Positions 1 to 6,112 of a DNA stretch of 34,864 nt are shown piece by piece. Under the pieces are notes generated by a model that was not told the DNA's origin, searched no databases, and saw nothing but the letters and a program-made list of their open reading frames with translations. The first letter of the stretch is position 1. Every line of letters starts with the position of its first letter. The position numbers and the translations under genes were made by a program. This stretch comes from an uncultured Clostridiaceae bacterium. GTDB lineage: Bacteria > Bacillota > Clostridia > Lachnospirales > Lachnospiraceae. Location: positions 1 through 34,864 of the forward strand of contig CABSIM010000028.1 of the NCBI GenBank assembly GCA_902477765.1, read 5' to 3'.

Positions 1-22
1 ACAATTCAATACATTTACTTTT

Positions 23-38
23 ATATTCATATGAATAT
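23..38. repeat. Perfect 16-bp palindrome
   Basis: ATATTCATATGAATAT is fully self-complementary. It lies downstream of the leftward ychF gene and its terminator, near the window edge. It could be an operator for a gene beyond the left edge or chance in AT-rich DNA. No function is assigned. Confidence 0.35.
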
Positions 39-50
39 CGCATATGAAAA

Positions 51-84
51 TACCCTCCTTACTGGTTGTCCAGTAAAGAGGGTA
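51..84 (-). terminator. Probable rho-independent terminator of ychF
   Basis: The arms at 51-65 and 70-84 pair over 15 positions with one mismatch and a 4-nt loop. Read on the minus strand, the stem is followed by a short T-rich stretch (TATTTT). It sits about 40 bp past the ychF stop codon, where a terminator is expected. The weak T tract limits confidence. Confidence 0.6.
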
Positions 85-122
85 CATATCAAGATATTCC
101 CCGGCTTTTATTTCTTTTGAAA

Positions 123-1220
123 TCAGACATTGAAACGGAACAGAACCACGTCTCCGTCTTTTACCACGTAATCTTTTCCCTCGATGCGTACCAGACCTTT
201 TTCCTTGGCCGCGTTGTAGGAACCGCAGTCCAGAAGATCCTGATAGTTGACTACTTCGGCCTTGATAAAGCCGCGTTCAAAATCAGAATGAATTTTTCCT
301 GCAGCCTGCGGCGCCTTGGTGCCCACCTTGATGGTCCAGGCACGGGTTTCCTTTTCTCCGGCGGTCAGATAGCTGATGAGCCCGAGAAGACGGTAGCTGG
401 CGGCGATGAGTTTTTCCAGGCCGGATTCTTTAAGACCAAGTTCTTCCAGAAACATCTTCTTTTCGTCATCATCCAGCTCTGCAATTTCCTGCTCGATCTG
501 GGCGCAGATCACGAAGACTTCGCTGCCGTTTTCCGCTGCAAATTCCTTTACCTGCTGTACATAGGCGTTGTCTGCTCCGTCATTGGCCAGATCATCCTCA
601 CCTACATTGGCGGCAAAAATCACCGGCTTCCAGGTCAGAAGATTCAGGGAACCCACAAAGGCAGCGGCATCCTCGTCGGCAGGCTCATAGCTCCGTGCAA
701 GTCTGCCTTCTTCCAGATGAGCTTTCAGTGCCCGGAGGATTTCCACTTCCTTGGCCAGAGCCTTGTTGGAAGTGGCACTTTTGGCTGTTTTGGCGATCCG
801 GCGTTCCAGAATTTCAATATCGGAAAAAATAAGCTCCAGATTGATGGTCTCAATGTCGCGGAGCGGATTTACGCTGCCGTCCACGTGGATGACATTGGGG
901 TCTTCAAAACAGCGGACCACATGGACGATGGCGTCCACCTCCCGGATATTGGAAAGAAACTGATTCCCAAGTCCCTCTCCTTTGGAAGCGCCCTTGACGA
1001 GTCCCGCAATGTCTACAAATTCAATGACGGCGGGAGTGGTCTTCTCTGAATGATAGAGGTCTGTCAGAAGCTTTAAGCGGAAGTCCGGAACCGGCACCAC
1101 ACCCACATTGGGATCGATGGTACAGAACGGATAGTTGGCGGACTCGGCGCCGGCCTTTGTCAGAGAGTTGAATAATGTACTTTTTCCCACATTGGGAAGG
1201 CCAACGATACCTAATTTCAT
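123..1220 (-). CDS. ychF: Redox-regulated ATPase YchF (Obg-like, OLA1 family)
   Basis: This is a P-loop ATPase of the Obg/HflX superfamily that binds ribosomes and is linked to translation and oxidative-stress responses. With the start used here the protein has 365 residues, the usual family size. The Walker A motif GLPNVGKST lies at residues 7-15. The usual G4 motif NKxD is replaced by an N-x-x-E type (ANVGEDD), the feature that gives YchF its ATP preference. The C-terminal part ends in a TGS domain. An in-frame ATG four codons upstream (1232) abuts the AAGGAG sequence directly, so the ATG at 1220, which gives the canonical MKLGIVGLPN start, is preferred. The gene is monocistronic, with its own promoter (1335-1363) and a likely terminator (51-84). 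Confidence 0.96.
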   Translation of the reverse strand: MKLGIVGLPNVGKSTLFNSLTKAGAESANYPFCTIDPNVGVVPVPDFRLKLLTDLYHSEKTTPAVIEFVDIAGLVKGASKGEGLGNQFLSNIREVDAIVHVVRCFEDPNVIHVDGSVNPLRDIETINLELIFSDIEILERRIAKTAKSATSNKALAKEVEILRALKAHLEEGRLARSYEPADEDAAAFVGSLNLLTWKPVIFAANVGEDDLANDGADNAYVQQVKEFAAENGSEVFVICAQIEQEIAELDDDEKKMFLEELGLKESGLEKLIAASYRLLGLISYLTAGEKETRAWTIKVGTKAPQAAGKIHSDFERGFIKAEVVNYQDLLDCGSYNAAKEKGLVRIEGKDYVVKDGDVVLFRFNV

Positions 1221-1334
1221 ATGTTTCCACATCTCCTTATACTTTCATGTATTTTCACGGCCCGGGCAGCCCGTACATGCCGGTACTGCATCAGCTTTCT
1301 GCGCCGTGTGTGCATGAATCAAATCTCTCATGTG

Positions 1335-1363
1335 ATACTATCATAAAACATGAACCATTTCAA
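1335..1363 (-). promoter_or_regulatory. Probable sigma-A promoter of ychF
   Basis: Read on the minus strand, TTGAAA (1363-1358) is separated by 17 bp from TAGTAT (1340-1335). It lies in the gap of about 260 bp between the amidohydrolase gene and ychF and would give a 5' leader of roughly 105 nt. Nothing else in the gap looks like a gene. Confidence 0.55.
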
Positions 1364-1478
1364 ACGTTTTTGCTGCCTGAAGATTAACTATATCACGCGG
1401 GCACGTTTCCTGCAAGGGATTATCTGCGCCGAAGAGAACTCCGGAGACATGAAACCGGCGTTTTTTGCGGCAATCTGC

Positions 1479-2777
1479 TCAGTGAAGGATCTCCCAGAGA
1501 ATCGATACATAAAGTTTCAGGCCGATGACCAGAGAACGCTCGTCAAAACTGAAAGCCCCGTTATGATGGGGCGCGGCAATGTCGGAACCGATGCACATAT
1601 AGGCTGCCTTGCCGCCGTGGGACTGTACCCTGGCCATCAGGTAGGTGGCATCCTCGGAACCGGAAAATCCGGATTCCCGGATATAGCGGGTGATTTCCGG
1701 AACCCTTGCGGCTCCGGCGGAAATAAACGGTTCCATGGCTTCGTCGCTGTCGGAACTGGAGGCACTTCCCCTGATTTCCGTCCTGCATGTGCAGCCGAAC
1801 ATCATGGCTGCGCCTTCCAGACACTGGGACGCCTTCCGGTAGACATCCGCCTCGATTTCCGCAGTTTCCCCGCGGGTTTCCAGCTGGAGCACGGCACGGT
1901 CCGGAACGACATTTCTGCCGCTGCCTCCATGAATGGTGCCTACATTGATTCTGGAAGCGCCTCTGGAATCCTGACACGCGGTATGCATGCCCAGTGTGGC
2001 GGCACAGGCGGCCAGAATGGCATTTCGGCCGTCCTGAGGAGATGCGCCTGCATGGGCCGACAGGCCGGTGAATACGGCGTCGGCCTTTCTGGTGGACAGA
2101 AATCCTCTGGAAAGAGCCACCAGCTCCCCTGTTTTCCATCCCATGCCCAGGTGGCTGGTGAGGAAATATTCCACATCATCCAGGATTCCTCCTTCCGCGA
2201 TGGACTGGGCGCCTCTGACACCTTCTTCCGCCGGCTGGAAAATGATTTTGACAGTGCCGTTCAGCTGATCTCTGATCTCATTGAGTGCCAGACATACGGC
2301 AATTCCCATGGAGGCATGACCGTCATGGCCGCAGGCATGCATACATCCGTCATTGACGGAACGGTAATGTTCTGCAGCGGGAGCATGTTCCGGTGCATCA
2401 CTTTCTGTCACATCGTTGCAGTCAATATCAAAACGGATGGCAGCCACCGGACCGGGACGTCCGGTTTCGATGACCGCGCAGGCGCCGGTGAACCCGTCCA
2501 TTTTCTTCAGAATTTCAGGATCGGCACCCTGGCGTTCCGCGCGGCTTATGCAGTCGTCAAGCTCTTTGGGTGAAGGATAGGACCAGAGATAATTTCGGTT
2601 GATGATATCCCGGCCGTATTTTACCGCAATCCCGTTTTTCTCCAGCGTTTCAATGATTTTTGCGGTGGTGCGGAATTCCCGCCATCCTGGTTCGGCAAAC
2701 GTATGGAAGTCGCGCCGCTGCCGGATCATATCCTGTTCAAAACGGCCGAGTCCTGCTACATATTCTTCAATTCCCAT
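1479..2777 (-). CDS. M20-family amidohydrolase, AbgA-like (p-aminobenzoyl-glutamate hydrolase subunit A type)
   Basis: This is a 432-residue zinc metallopeptidase of family M20D. From memory, the order of motifs follows E. coli AbgA closely: an N-terminal RRDFHTFAEPGW, then GRPGP, MHACGHDGH with metal ligands, IFQPAEEG with the catalytic and metal Glu pair, a lid domain with SAHAG, SGRNVVP, and a C-terminal SGSEDAT and APHHN. AbgA works as a heterodimer with AbgB on p-aminobenzoyl-glutamate, a folate breakdown product. No abgB partner or abgT transporter is present here, so the substrate could equally be another N-acyl amino acid. The start ATG has an AAGGGG ribosome site. The promoter is at 2812-2840, divergent from lgt. 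No clear terminator was found before ychF. Confidence 0.85.
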   Translation of the reverse strand: MGIEEYVAGLGRFEQDMIRQRRDFHTFAEPGWREFRTTAKIIETLEKNGIAVKYGRDIINRNYLWSYPSPKELDDCISRAERQGADPEILKKMDGFTGACAVIETGRPGPVAAIRFDIDCNDVTESDAPEHAPAAEHYRSVNDGCMHACGHDGHASMGIAVCLALNEIRDQLNGTVKIIFQPAEEGVRGAQSIAEGGILDDVEYFLTSHLGMGWKTGELVALSRGFLSTRKADAVFTGLSAHAGASPQDGRNAILAACAATLGMHTACQDSRGASRINVGTIHGGSGRNVVPDRAVLQLETRGETAEIEADVYRKASQCLEGAAMMFGCTCRTEIRGSASSSDSDEAMEPFISAGAARVPEITRYIRESGFSGSEDATYLMARVQSHGGKAAYMCIGSDIAAPHHNGAFSFDERSLVIGLKLYVSILWEILH

Positions 2778-2811
2778 GTTCTAACCCCTTCCGTACTTAT
2801 ATGATACTTTC

Positions 2812-2840
2812 AGTATAAAAGCAGGCTGCGGGAAAGTCAA
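2812..2840 (-). promoter_or_regulatory. Probable sigma-A promoter of the AbgA-like gene
   Basis: On the minus strand TTGACT (2840-2835), a 17-bp spacer and TATACT (2817-2812) form a strong match to consensus. A small dyad, ATACT-3-AGTAT (2804-2816), overlaps the -10 and could be an operator. The transcript would start about 30 nt upstream of the ATG. Confidence 0.7.
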
Positions 2841-2858
2841 CGGGACGCAAAAAAGAGC

Positions 2859-2870
2859 TTTGTCGAAAAA
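2859..2870. promoter_or_regulatory. Perfect Spo0A box (0A box)
   Basis: TTTGTCGAAAAA contains the full 7-base 0A core TGTCGAA (2861-2867). It lies between the divergent promoters of the AbgA-like gene and the lgt-spo0E-like operon, about 30 bp upstream of the lgt -35 element. Binding by Spo0A is inferred from the motif only. A 7-base core can arise by chance in this much DNA. Confidence 0.5.
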
Positions 2871-2896
2871 AGGGGAGCCCTGTCACTCGAATTCGT

Positions 2897-2925
2897 TTGC
2901 TTTTTGTAGTATTTCGGAGTAAAAT
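2897..2925 (+). promoter_or_regulatory. Probable sigma-A promoter of lgt-spo0E-like operon
   Basis: TTGCTT (2897-2902), a 17-bp spacer and TAAAAT (2920-2925) precede lgt. The predicted transcript start lies about 28 nt before the lgt ATG, leaving room for the ribosome site at 2942-2954. Confidence 0.65.
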
Positions 2926-2959
2926 AGGATTCGCAAAAGAGAAGAGAAGGAGAGAACGT

Positions 2960-3838
2960 ATGGCAGAAGGAGCAGACTTGAGTTTCGTTCATCTTGGAAT
3001 TTCAGTGGAACATATGGCGAAAGGGTTTTCCATCGGCGGTATTTCCGTTGCATACTACGGCGTAATCATAGGAATCGGAATGATTGCGGGGCTTTTCATG
3101 GCCCAGGCCGATGCGAAACGCAGAGGACAGGACCCGGAGCTTTATCTGGATTTTGCCTTATATGCGATCTTTTTTTCAATTATCGGAGCAAGACTGTATT
3201 ATGTCGTGTTCCAGTGGAGCTATTATAAAGACCATCTGGCAGAGATTATCAATCTGAGGAGAGGGGGGCTGGCAATTTACGGCGGCGTAATCGCCGGAGT
3301 GATTACACTGATTGTGTTTACAAAAAAGCGCGGCGTGTCGTTTTTTTCCATGGCAGACAGCGCATGTATCGGACTTCTGACAGGTCAGATCATCGGACGG
3401 TGGGGAAACTTTGTGAACTGCGAGGCATTTGGCGGCTATACAGATTCGCTGCTGGCAATGCGCATCAGGCGGAGCATTGTCAATGAGGCCATGATCTCCC
3501 AGGATCTTCTGGATCATCTGATAACGGAGAACGGAGTGGAATACATCCAGGTCCACCCCACATTTCTCTATGAATCCCTGTGGAATCTCGGACTCCTGAT
3601 GTTCATACTCTGGTATAGGAAAAGAAAGAAATTTACAGGCGAGATCCTCTGGATCTATCTGGCCGGATACGGAATCGGCAGGGCATGGATCGAAGGACTC
3701 AGGACGGATCAGCTTCTGATTCCGGGCACATCGCTTGCGGTTTCTCAGCTCCTTTCAGTGGCAGTGGCAGCAGCAGCTTTATTCCTGCTTTGGCGGGGCC
3801 GTCGGAAGGCTGTACAGGAAAGAGAGGAAGTAGCTTAA
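2960..3838 (+). CDS. lgt: Prolipoprotein diacylglyceryl transferase
   Basis: Lgt transfers the diacylglyceryl group of phosphatidylglycerol to the lipobox cysteine of prelipoproteins at the cytoplasmic membrane, the first step of lipoprotein maturation. The 292-residue protein is polytopic and has the family landmarks: RRGGLAIYGGVIAG, the signature GRWGNFVNCEAFG, and HPTFLYES near the end of the catalytic core. An in-frame ATG at 2897 overlaps the promoter and has no ribosome site. The ATG at 2960 follows a purine-rich AGAAGGAGAG and gives a normal length. The stop codon overlaps the start of the spo0E-like gene (TAATG), so translation of the two is probably coupled. A substrate candidate in this window is the GerMN lipoprotein at 23372. 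Confidence 0.96.
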   Translation: MAEGADLSFVHLGISVEHMAKGFSIGGISVAYYGVIIGIGMIAGLFMAQADAKRRGQDPELYLDFALYAIFFSIIGARLYYVVFQWSYYKDHLAEIINLRRGGLAIYGGVIAGVITLIVFTKKRGVSFFSMADSACIGLLTGQIIGRWGNFVNCEAFGGYTDSLLAMRIRRSIVNEAMISQDLLDHLITENGVEYIQVHPTFLYESLWNLGLLMFILWYRKRKKFTGEILWIYLAGYGIGRAWIEGLRTDQLLIPGTSLAVSQLLSVAVAAAALFLLWRGRRKAVQEREEVA

Positions 3839-3993
3839 TGAAGGAATCCAAAGAAGAGCTGATCGCTCGAATTGAGAAGGCACGTAAGGCACTGAATGAC
3901 AGTATTGAATCAAAAGACGGATATGATACCATTTATCAGCGCAGCGTGGAGCTGGATCATCTGATCGAACAATATATTGAAAACGGATATTAA
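3838..3993 (+). CDS. Spo0E-family aspartyl-phosphate phosphatase (small sporulation regulator)
   Basis: This is a 51-residue protein consisting of little more than the Spo0E family helical hairpin. It carries the diagnostic S-x-x-x-D motif (SVELD) followed by HLIEQYI, preceded by a first helix rich in charged residues. In bacilli, Spo0E, YisI and YnzD dephosphorylate Spo0A-P and hold back sporulation; family size (50-85 residues) fits. The gene starts inside the lgt stop codon (TAATG) with no independent promoter, so it should be expressed with lgt. A strong terminator follows at once. Together with the Spo0A box upstream of the operon this suggests a feedback loop on Spo0A, which is inference. 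The exact target phosphoprotein cannot be read from the sequence. Confidence 0.85.
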   Translation: MKESKEELIARIEKARKALNDSIESKDGYDTIYQRSVELDHLIEQYIENGY

Positions 3994-4010
3994 CGGATAA
4001 GAATACAGAT

Positions 4011-4044
4011 GCAGCCGGGAGAATTTGCAGCCCGGCTGCTTTTT
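4011..4044 (+). terminator. Rho-independent terminator of lgt-spo0E-like operon
   Basis: GCAGCCGGG (4011-4019) pairs perfectly with CCCGGCTGC (4031-4039) and is followed by TTTTTAT. It lies 18 bp after the stop codon of the spo0E-like gene. Confidence 0.9.
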
Positions 4045-4058
4045 ATATGCCTGAAAAC

Positions 4059-4087
4059 GGGGGGATGGAAATGATTTCCATCCCCCC
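4059..4087. repeat. 29-bp inverted repeat with 14-bp perfect arms
   Basis: GGGGGGATGGAAAT (4059-4072) is followed by a single G and then its exact complement (4074-4087). It sits between the upstream terminator and the mraZ promoter. Neither strand shows a real T tract after it, so it is not a standard terminator. It could be a cruciform, a protein-binding site or an insulating hairpin. Confidence 0.6.
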
Positions 4088-4116
4088 TGATTCCTTAAAA
4101 AAAAGTAAAAAATTTC

Positions 4117-4145
4117 TTGCTATTTCCTTTTAAATGTACTAAGAT
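4117..4145 (+). promoter_or_regulatory. Probable sigma-A promoter of the dcw cluster
   Basis: TTGCTA (4117-4122), a 17-bp spacer and TAAGAT (4140-4145). The predicted start of transcription (about 4152) lies at the edge of the MraZ repeat array, which is the arrangement expected for MraZ autorepression. Confidence 0.7.
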
Positions 4146-4154
4146 TATAGCATG

Positions 4155-4190
4155 AAGTGGAGAAAAGTGGGGCGAAGTGGTGCCAAATGG
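4155..4190 (+). promoter_or_regulatory. MraZ-binding repeats (MraZ box)
   Basis: AAGTGG recurs at 4155, 4165 and 4175, followed by AAATGG at 4185: four copies at an exact 10-bp period, one helical turn. A further off-register AAGGTGG follows at 4195. MraZ proteins of E. coli and Mycoplasma bind short G-rich direct repeats with about 10-bp period upstream of their own operon. The position just downstream of the promoter fits transcriptional control by the first gene product. Confidence 0.85.
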
Positions 4191-4236
4191 AAGGAAGGTG
4201 GCGGACCATGGAGCGCCGGGCCAACAGGAGGAAAGG

Positions 4237-4662
4237 ATGTTCATTGGAGAGTACAGTCATACGATCGATGCAAAAGGCCGTTTGATTGTCCCATCCAAGT
4301 TCCGTGAGCAGCTGGGCGAAGAGTTCGTTGTGACAAAGGGGCTGGACGGGTGTCTCTTCGTGTACGAAAATTCCGAATGGAAATCCTTTGAGGAAAAGCT
4401 CCACGCACTTCCTCTTACAAATGCAAATGCCAGAAAATTCACCAGGTTTTTCCTGGCCGGTGCCAGCGCATGCGAAGTGGACAGGCAGGGCCGGATTCTG
4501 ATTCCTGCAGTGCTGCGGGAATTTGCCGGACTGGAAAAAGATGTCGTTCTGGTAGGTGTGGGAAGCCGCATCGAGATCTGGAATAAATCTGTATGGGCAG
4601 AAAAGAATGTCTATGATGACATGGATGAAATTGCCGAAAACATGGAAGGACTTGGAATATGA
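4237..4662 (+). CDS. mraZ: Transcriptional regulator MraZ
   Basis: MraZ is the DNA-binding regulator encoded first in dcw clusters; it forms a ring of two AbrB-like domains per subunit. The 141-residue protein shows both repeats, each with the characteristic DxxGR (DAKGR near residue 12, DRQGR near residue 84). The start used follows CAGGAGGAAAGG and gives the conserved MFIGEYSH N-terminus. An in-frame ATG at 4177 falls inside the operator repeats and is rejected. The stop overlaps the rsmH start (ATGA), implying coupling. It probably represses its own operon through the repeats at 4155-4190. Confidence 0.97.
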   Translation: MFIGEYSHTIDAKGRLIVPSKFREQLGEEFVVTKGLDGCLFVYENSEWKSFEEKLHALPLTNANARKFTRFFLAGASACEVDRQGRILIPAVLREFAGLEKDVVLVGVGSRIEIWNKSVWAEKNVYDDMDEIAENMEGLGI

Positions 4663-5603
4663 CATTTGAACACAGATCCGTACTCCTCGATGAAACAGTG
4701 GACAGTCTCTGCATAAAGCCGGATGGAATCTATGTGGACGGAACGCTGGGAGGGGGCGGACATGCACTTGAAGTGGCAAAGCGTCTGGGCCCCGGAGGAA
4801 AACTTGTGGGCATCGATCAGGATGCGGATGCCATTGCCGCCGCCACGGAACGGTTAAAGGATTATAAGGATAAAGTTACAATAGTAAGGAACAATTACCG
4901 GAATATCCGGGAAGTTCTGGAAGGATTAAGGATTCAGAAAGCAGATGGGATTTATCTCGATTTAGGTGTCTCTTCTTATCAGCTGGACACGGCAGAAAGA
5001 GGATTCACCTATCGGGAGAATGCCCCTCTGGACATGAGAATGGACCAGAGAAACAGCATGACCGCGGCGGACATCGTCAACGATTACAGTGAAACGGAAC
5101 TGTATCGGGTTATCCGTGATTACGGAGAAGAAAAATTCGCCAGGAATATTGCAAAACACATTGTGCAGGAAAGAGCAGGGGGACGGATTGAAACCACAGA
5201 TCAGCTGGTGGAGATCATAAAAGCCGCCATTCCCGCCAGAATGCGTGCGGAGGGAGGCCACCCGGCCAAAAGAACATTTCAGGCCATCCGGATTGAGCTG
5301 AATCATGAGCTGGAAGTCCTGGAGGACTCCATTGATACCATGATTGATCTGCTGAATCCTGGCGGACGTCTTTCCATCATTACGTTTCATTCGCTGGAAG
5401 ACAGAATCGTAAAAAACCGGTTCAGGATCAATGAAAATCCATGTATCTGTCCGCCGGATTTTCCGGTGTGCGTATGCGGAAGGAAGAGCAGGGGAAGAGT
5501 CATTACGAGAAAGCCCATTGTGCCGAAGGAACAGGAGATAACAGAAAACAGACGTTCAAAAAGCTCAAAACTCAGAGTTTTTGAACGGGGAGATTTGGAA
5601 TAG
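4659..5603 (+). CDS. rsmH: 16S rRNA (cytosine(1402)-N(4))-methyltransferase
   Basis: RsmH (formerly MraW) methylates N4 of C1402 in the ribosomal P site using S-adenosylmethionine. The 314-residue length is typical. The SAM-binding loop DGTLGGGGH is at residues 27-35. Other family landmarks are LDLGVSSYQLD, ERGFTYRENAPLDMRMD, HPAKRTFQAIRIELNHEL and FHSLEDRIVK. A C-terminal cluster of three cysteines in the segment NPCICPPDFPVCVCG is common in clostridial RsmH. It overlaps mraZ by 4 bp and precedes ftsL by 17 bp, the standard order in Firmicutes. Confidence 0.97.
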   Translation: MTFEHRSVLLDETVDSLCIKPDGIYVDGTLGGGGHALEVAKRLGPGGKLVGIDQDADAIAAATERLKDYKDKVTIVRNNYRNIREVLEGLRIQKADGIYLDLGVSSYQLDTAERGFTYRENAPLDMRMDQRNSMTAADIVNDYSETELYRVIRDYGEEKFARNIAKHIVQERAGGRIETTDQLVEIIKAAIPARMRAEGGHPAKRTFQAIRIELNHELEVLEDSIDTMIDLLNPGGRLSIITFHSLEDRIVKNRFRINENPCICPPDFPVCVCGRKSRGRVITRKPIVPKEQEITENRRSKSSKLRVFERGDLE

Positions 5604-5620
5604 AAGGGGATGAGCAACCT

Positions 5621-6112
5621 ATGGCAGCAGCAAGAAGCCGCCGGATGACGGCAGTTAAAACAGAATATGTGCATGGCAGTGCAGCAAGGAAAGCGGCAGT
5701 GCCGCAGGAAGAACTGCGCCGTGTAAAGAAACGCAGTACACGCAGCCTGGAACATGCTGTCACGGTCAGAAAAAATCAGGAAAGAGCCCTTCAGATGGAT
5801 CTGCCGTATGTGATCGTTCTGACCATAGCGGCTGTGTGCGCCCTTTATCTGTGTGTGGGATATCTGCAGCTTCAGTCGTCCATTACGGCCAGACTGGGTA
5901 ATATTGAGGCGCTGGAACGGGAGATTGAAACCCTGAAAAATGACAATGATGCGCTGGAGACAAGGATCAATACATCCGTGGATCTGGACAATGTCTACAA
6001 AATTGCAACCGAAGAGCTGGGAATGGTATATGCCAACAAGGATCAGGTCCGGCTATACAACAAGACAGAAAGCGAGTATGTAAGACAGTATGAAGACATC
6101 CCGGAACGGTAA
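5621..6112 (+). CDS. ftsL: Cell division protein FtsL (septum formation initiator family)
   Basis: FtsL is a bitopic divisome protein that joins DivIC/FtsB and DivIB/FtsQ and helps activate the septal transpeptidase. The 163-residue sequence has a long basic cytoplasmic N-terminus (about 55 residues), one membrane segment around residues 64-82, and an extracytoplasmic coiled coil (residues about 88-120, with regularly spaced Leu). A short conserved tail containing DNVYKIATEELGM follows. This layout and its place between rsmH and a class B PBP identify it even though primary sequence is poorly conserved in the family. The 3' end overlaps the following PBP gene by 23 bp. Confidence 0.88.
   Translation: MAAARSRRMTAVKTEYVHGSAARKAAVPQEELRRVKKRSTRSLEHAVTVRKNQERALQMDLPYVIVLTIAAVCALYLCVGYLQLQSSITARLGNIEALEREIETLKNDNDALETRINTSVDLDNVYKIATEELGMVYANKDQVRLYNKTESEYVRQYEDIPER

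Noticed and set aside
66..1049. Rightward open frame of 327 codons antisense to ychF
   Set aside because: ychF is unmistakable on the other strand, and the start of this frame lies in the terminator stem.
1350..2573. Rightward open frame of 407 codons antisense to the AbgA-like gene
   Set aside because: It is a shadow of a clear M20 hydrolase, with no ribosome site and Gly/Cys-rich junk translation.
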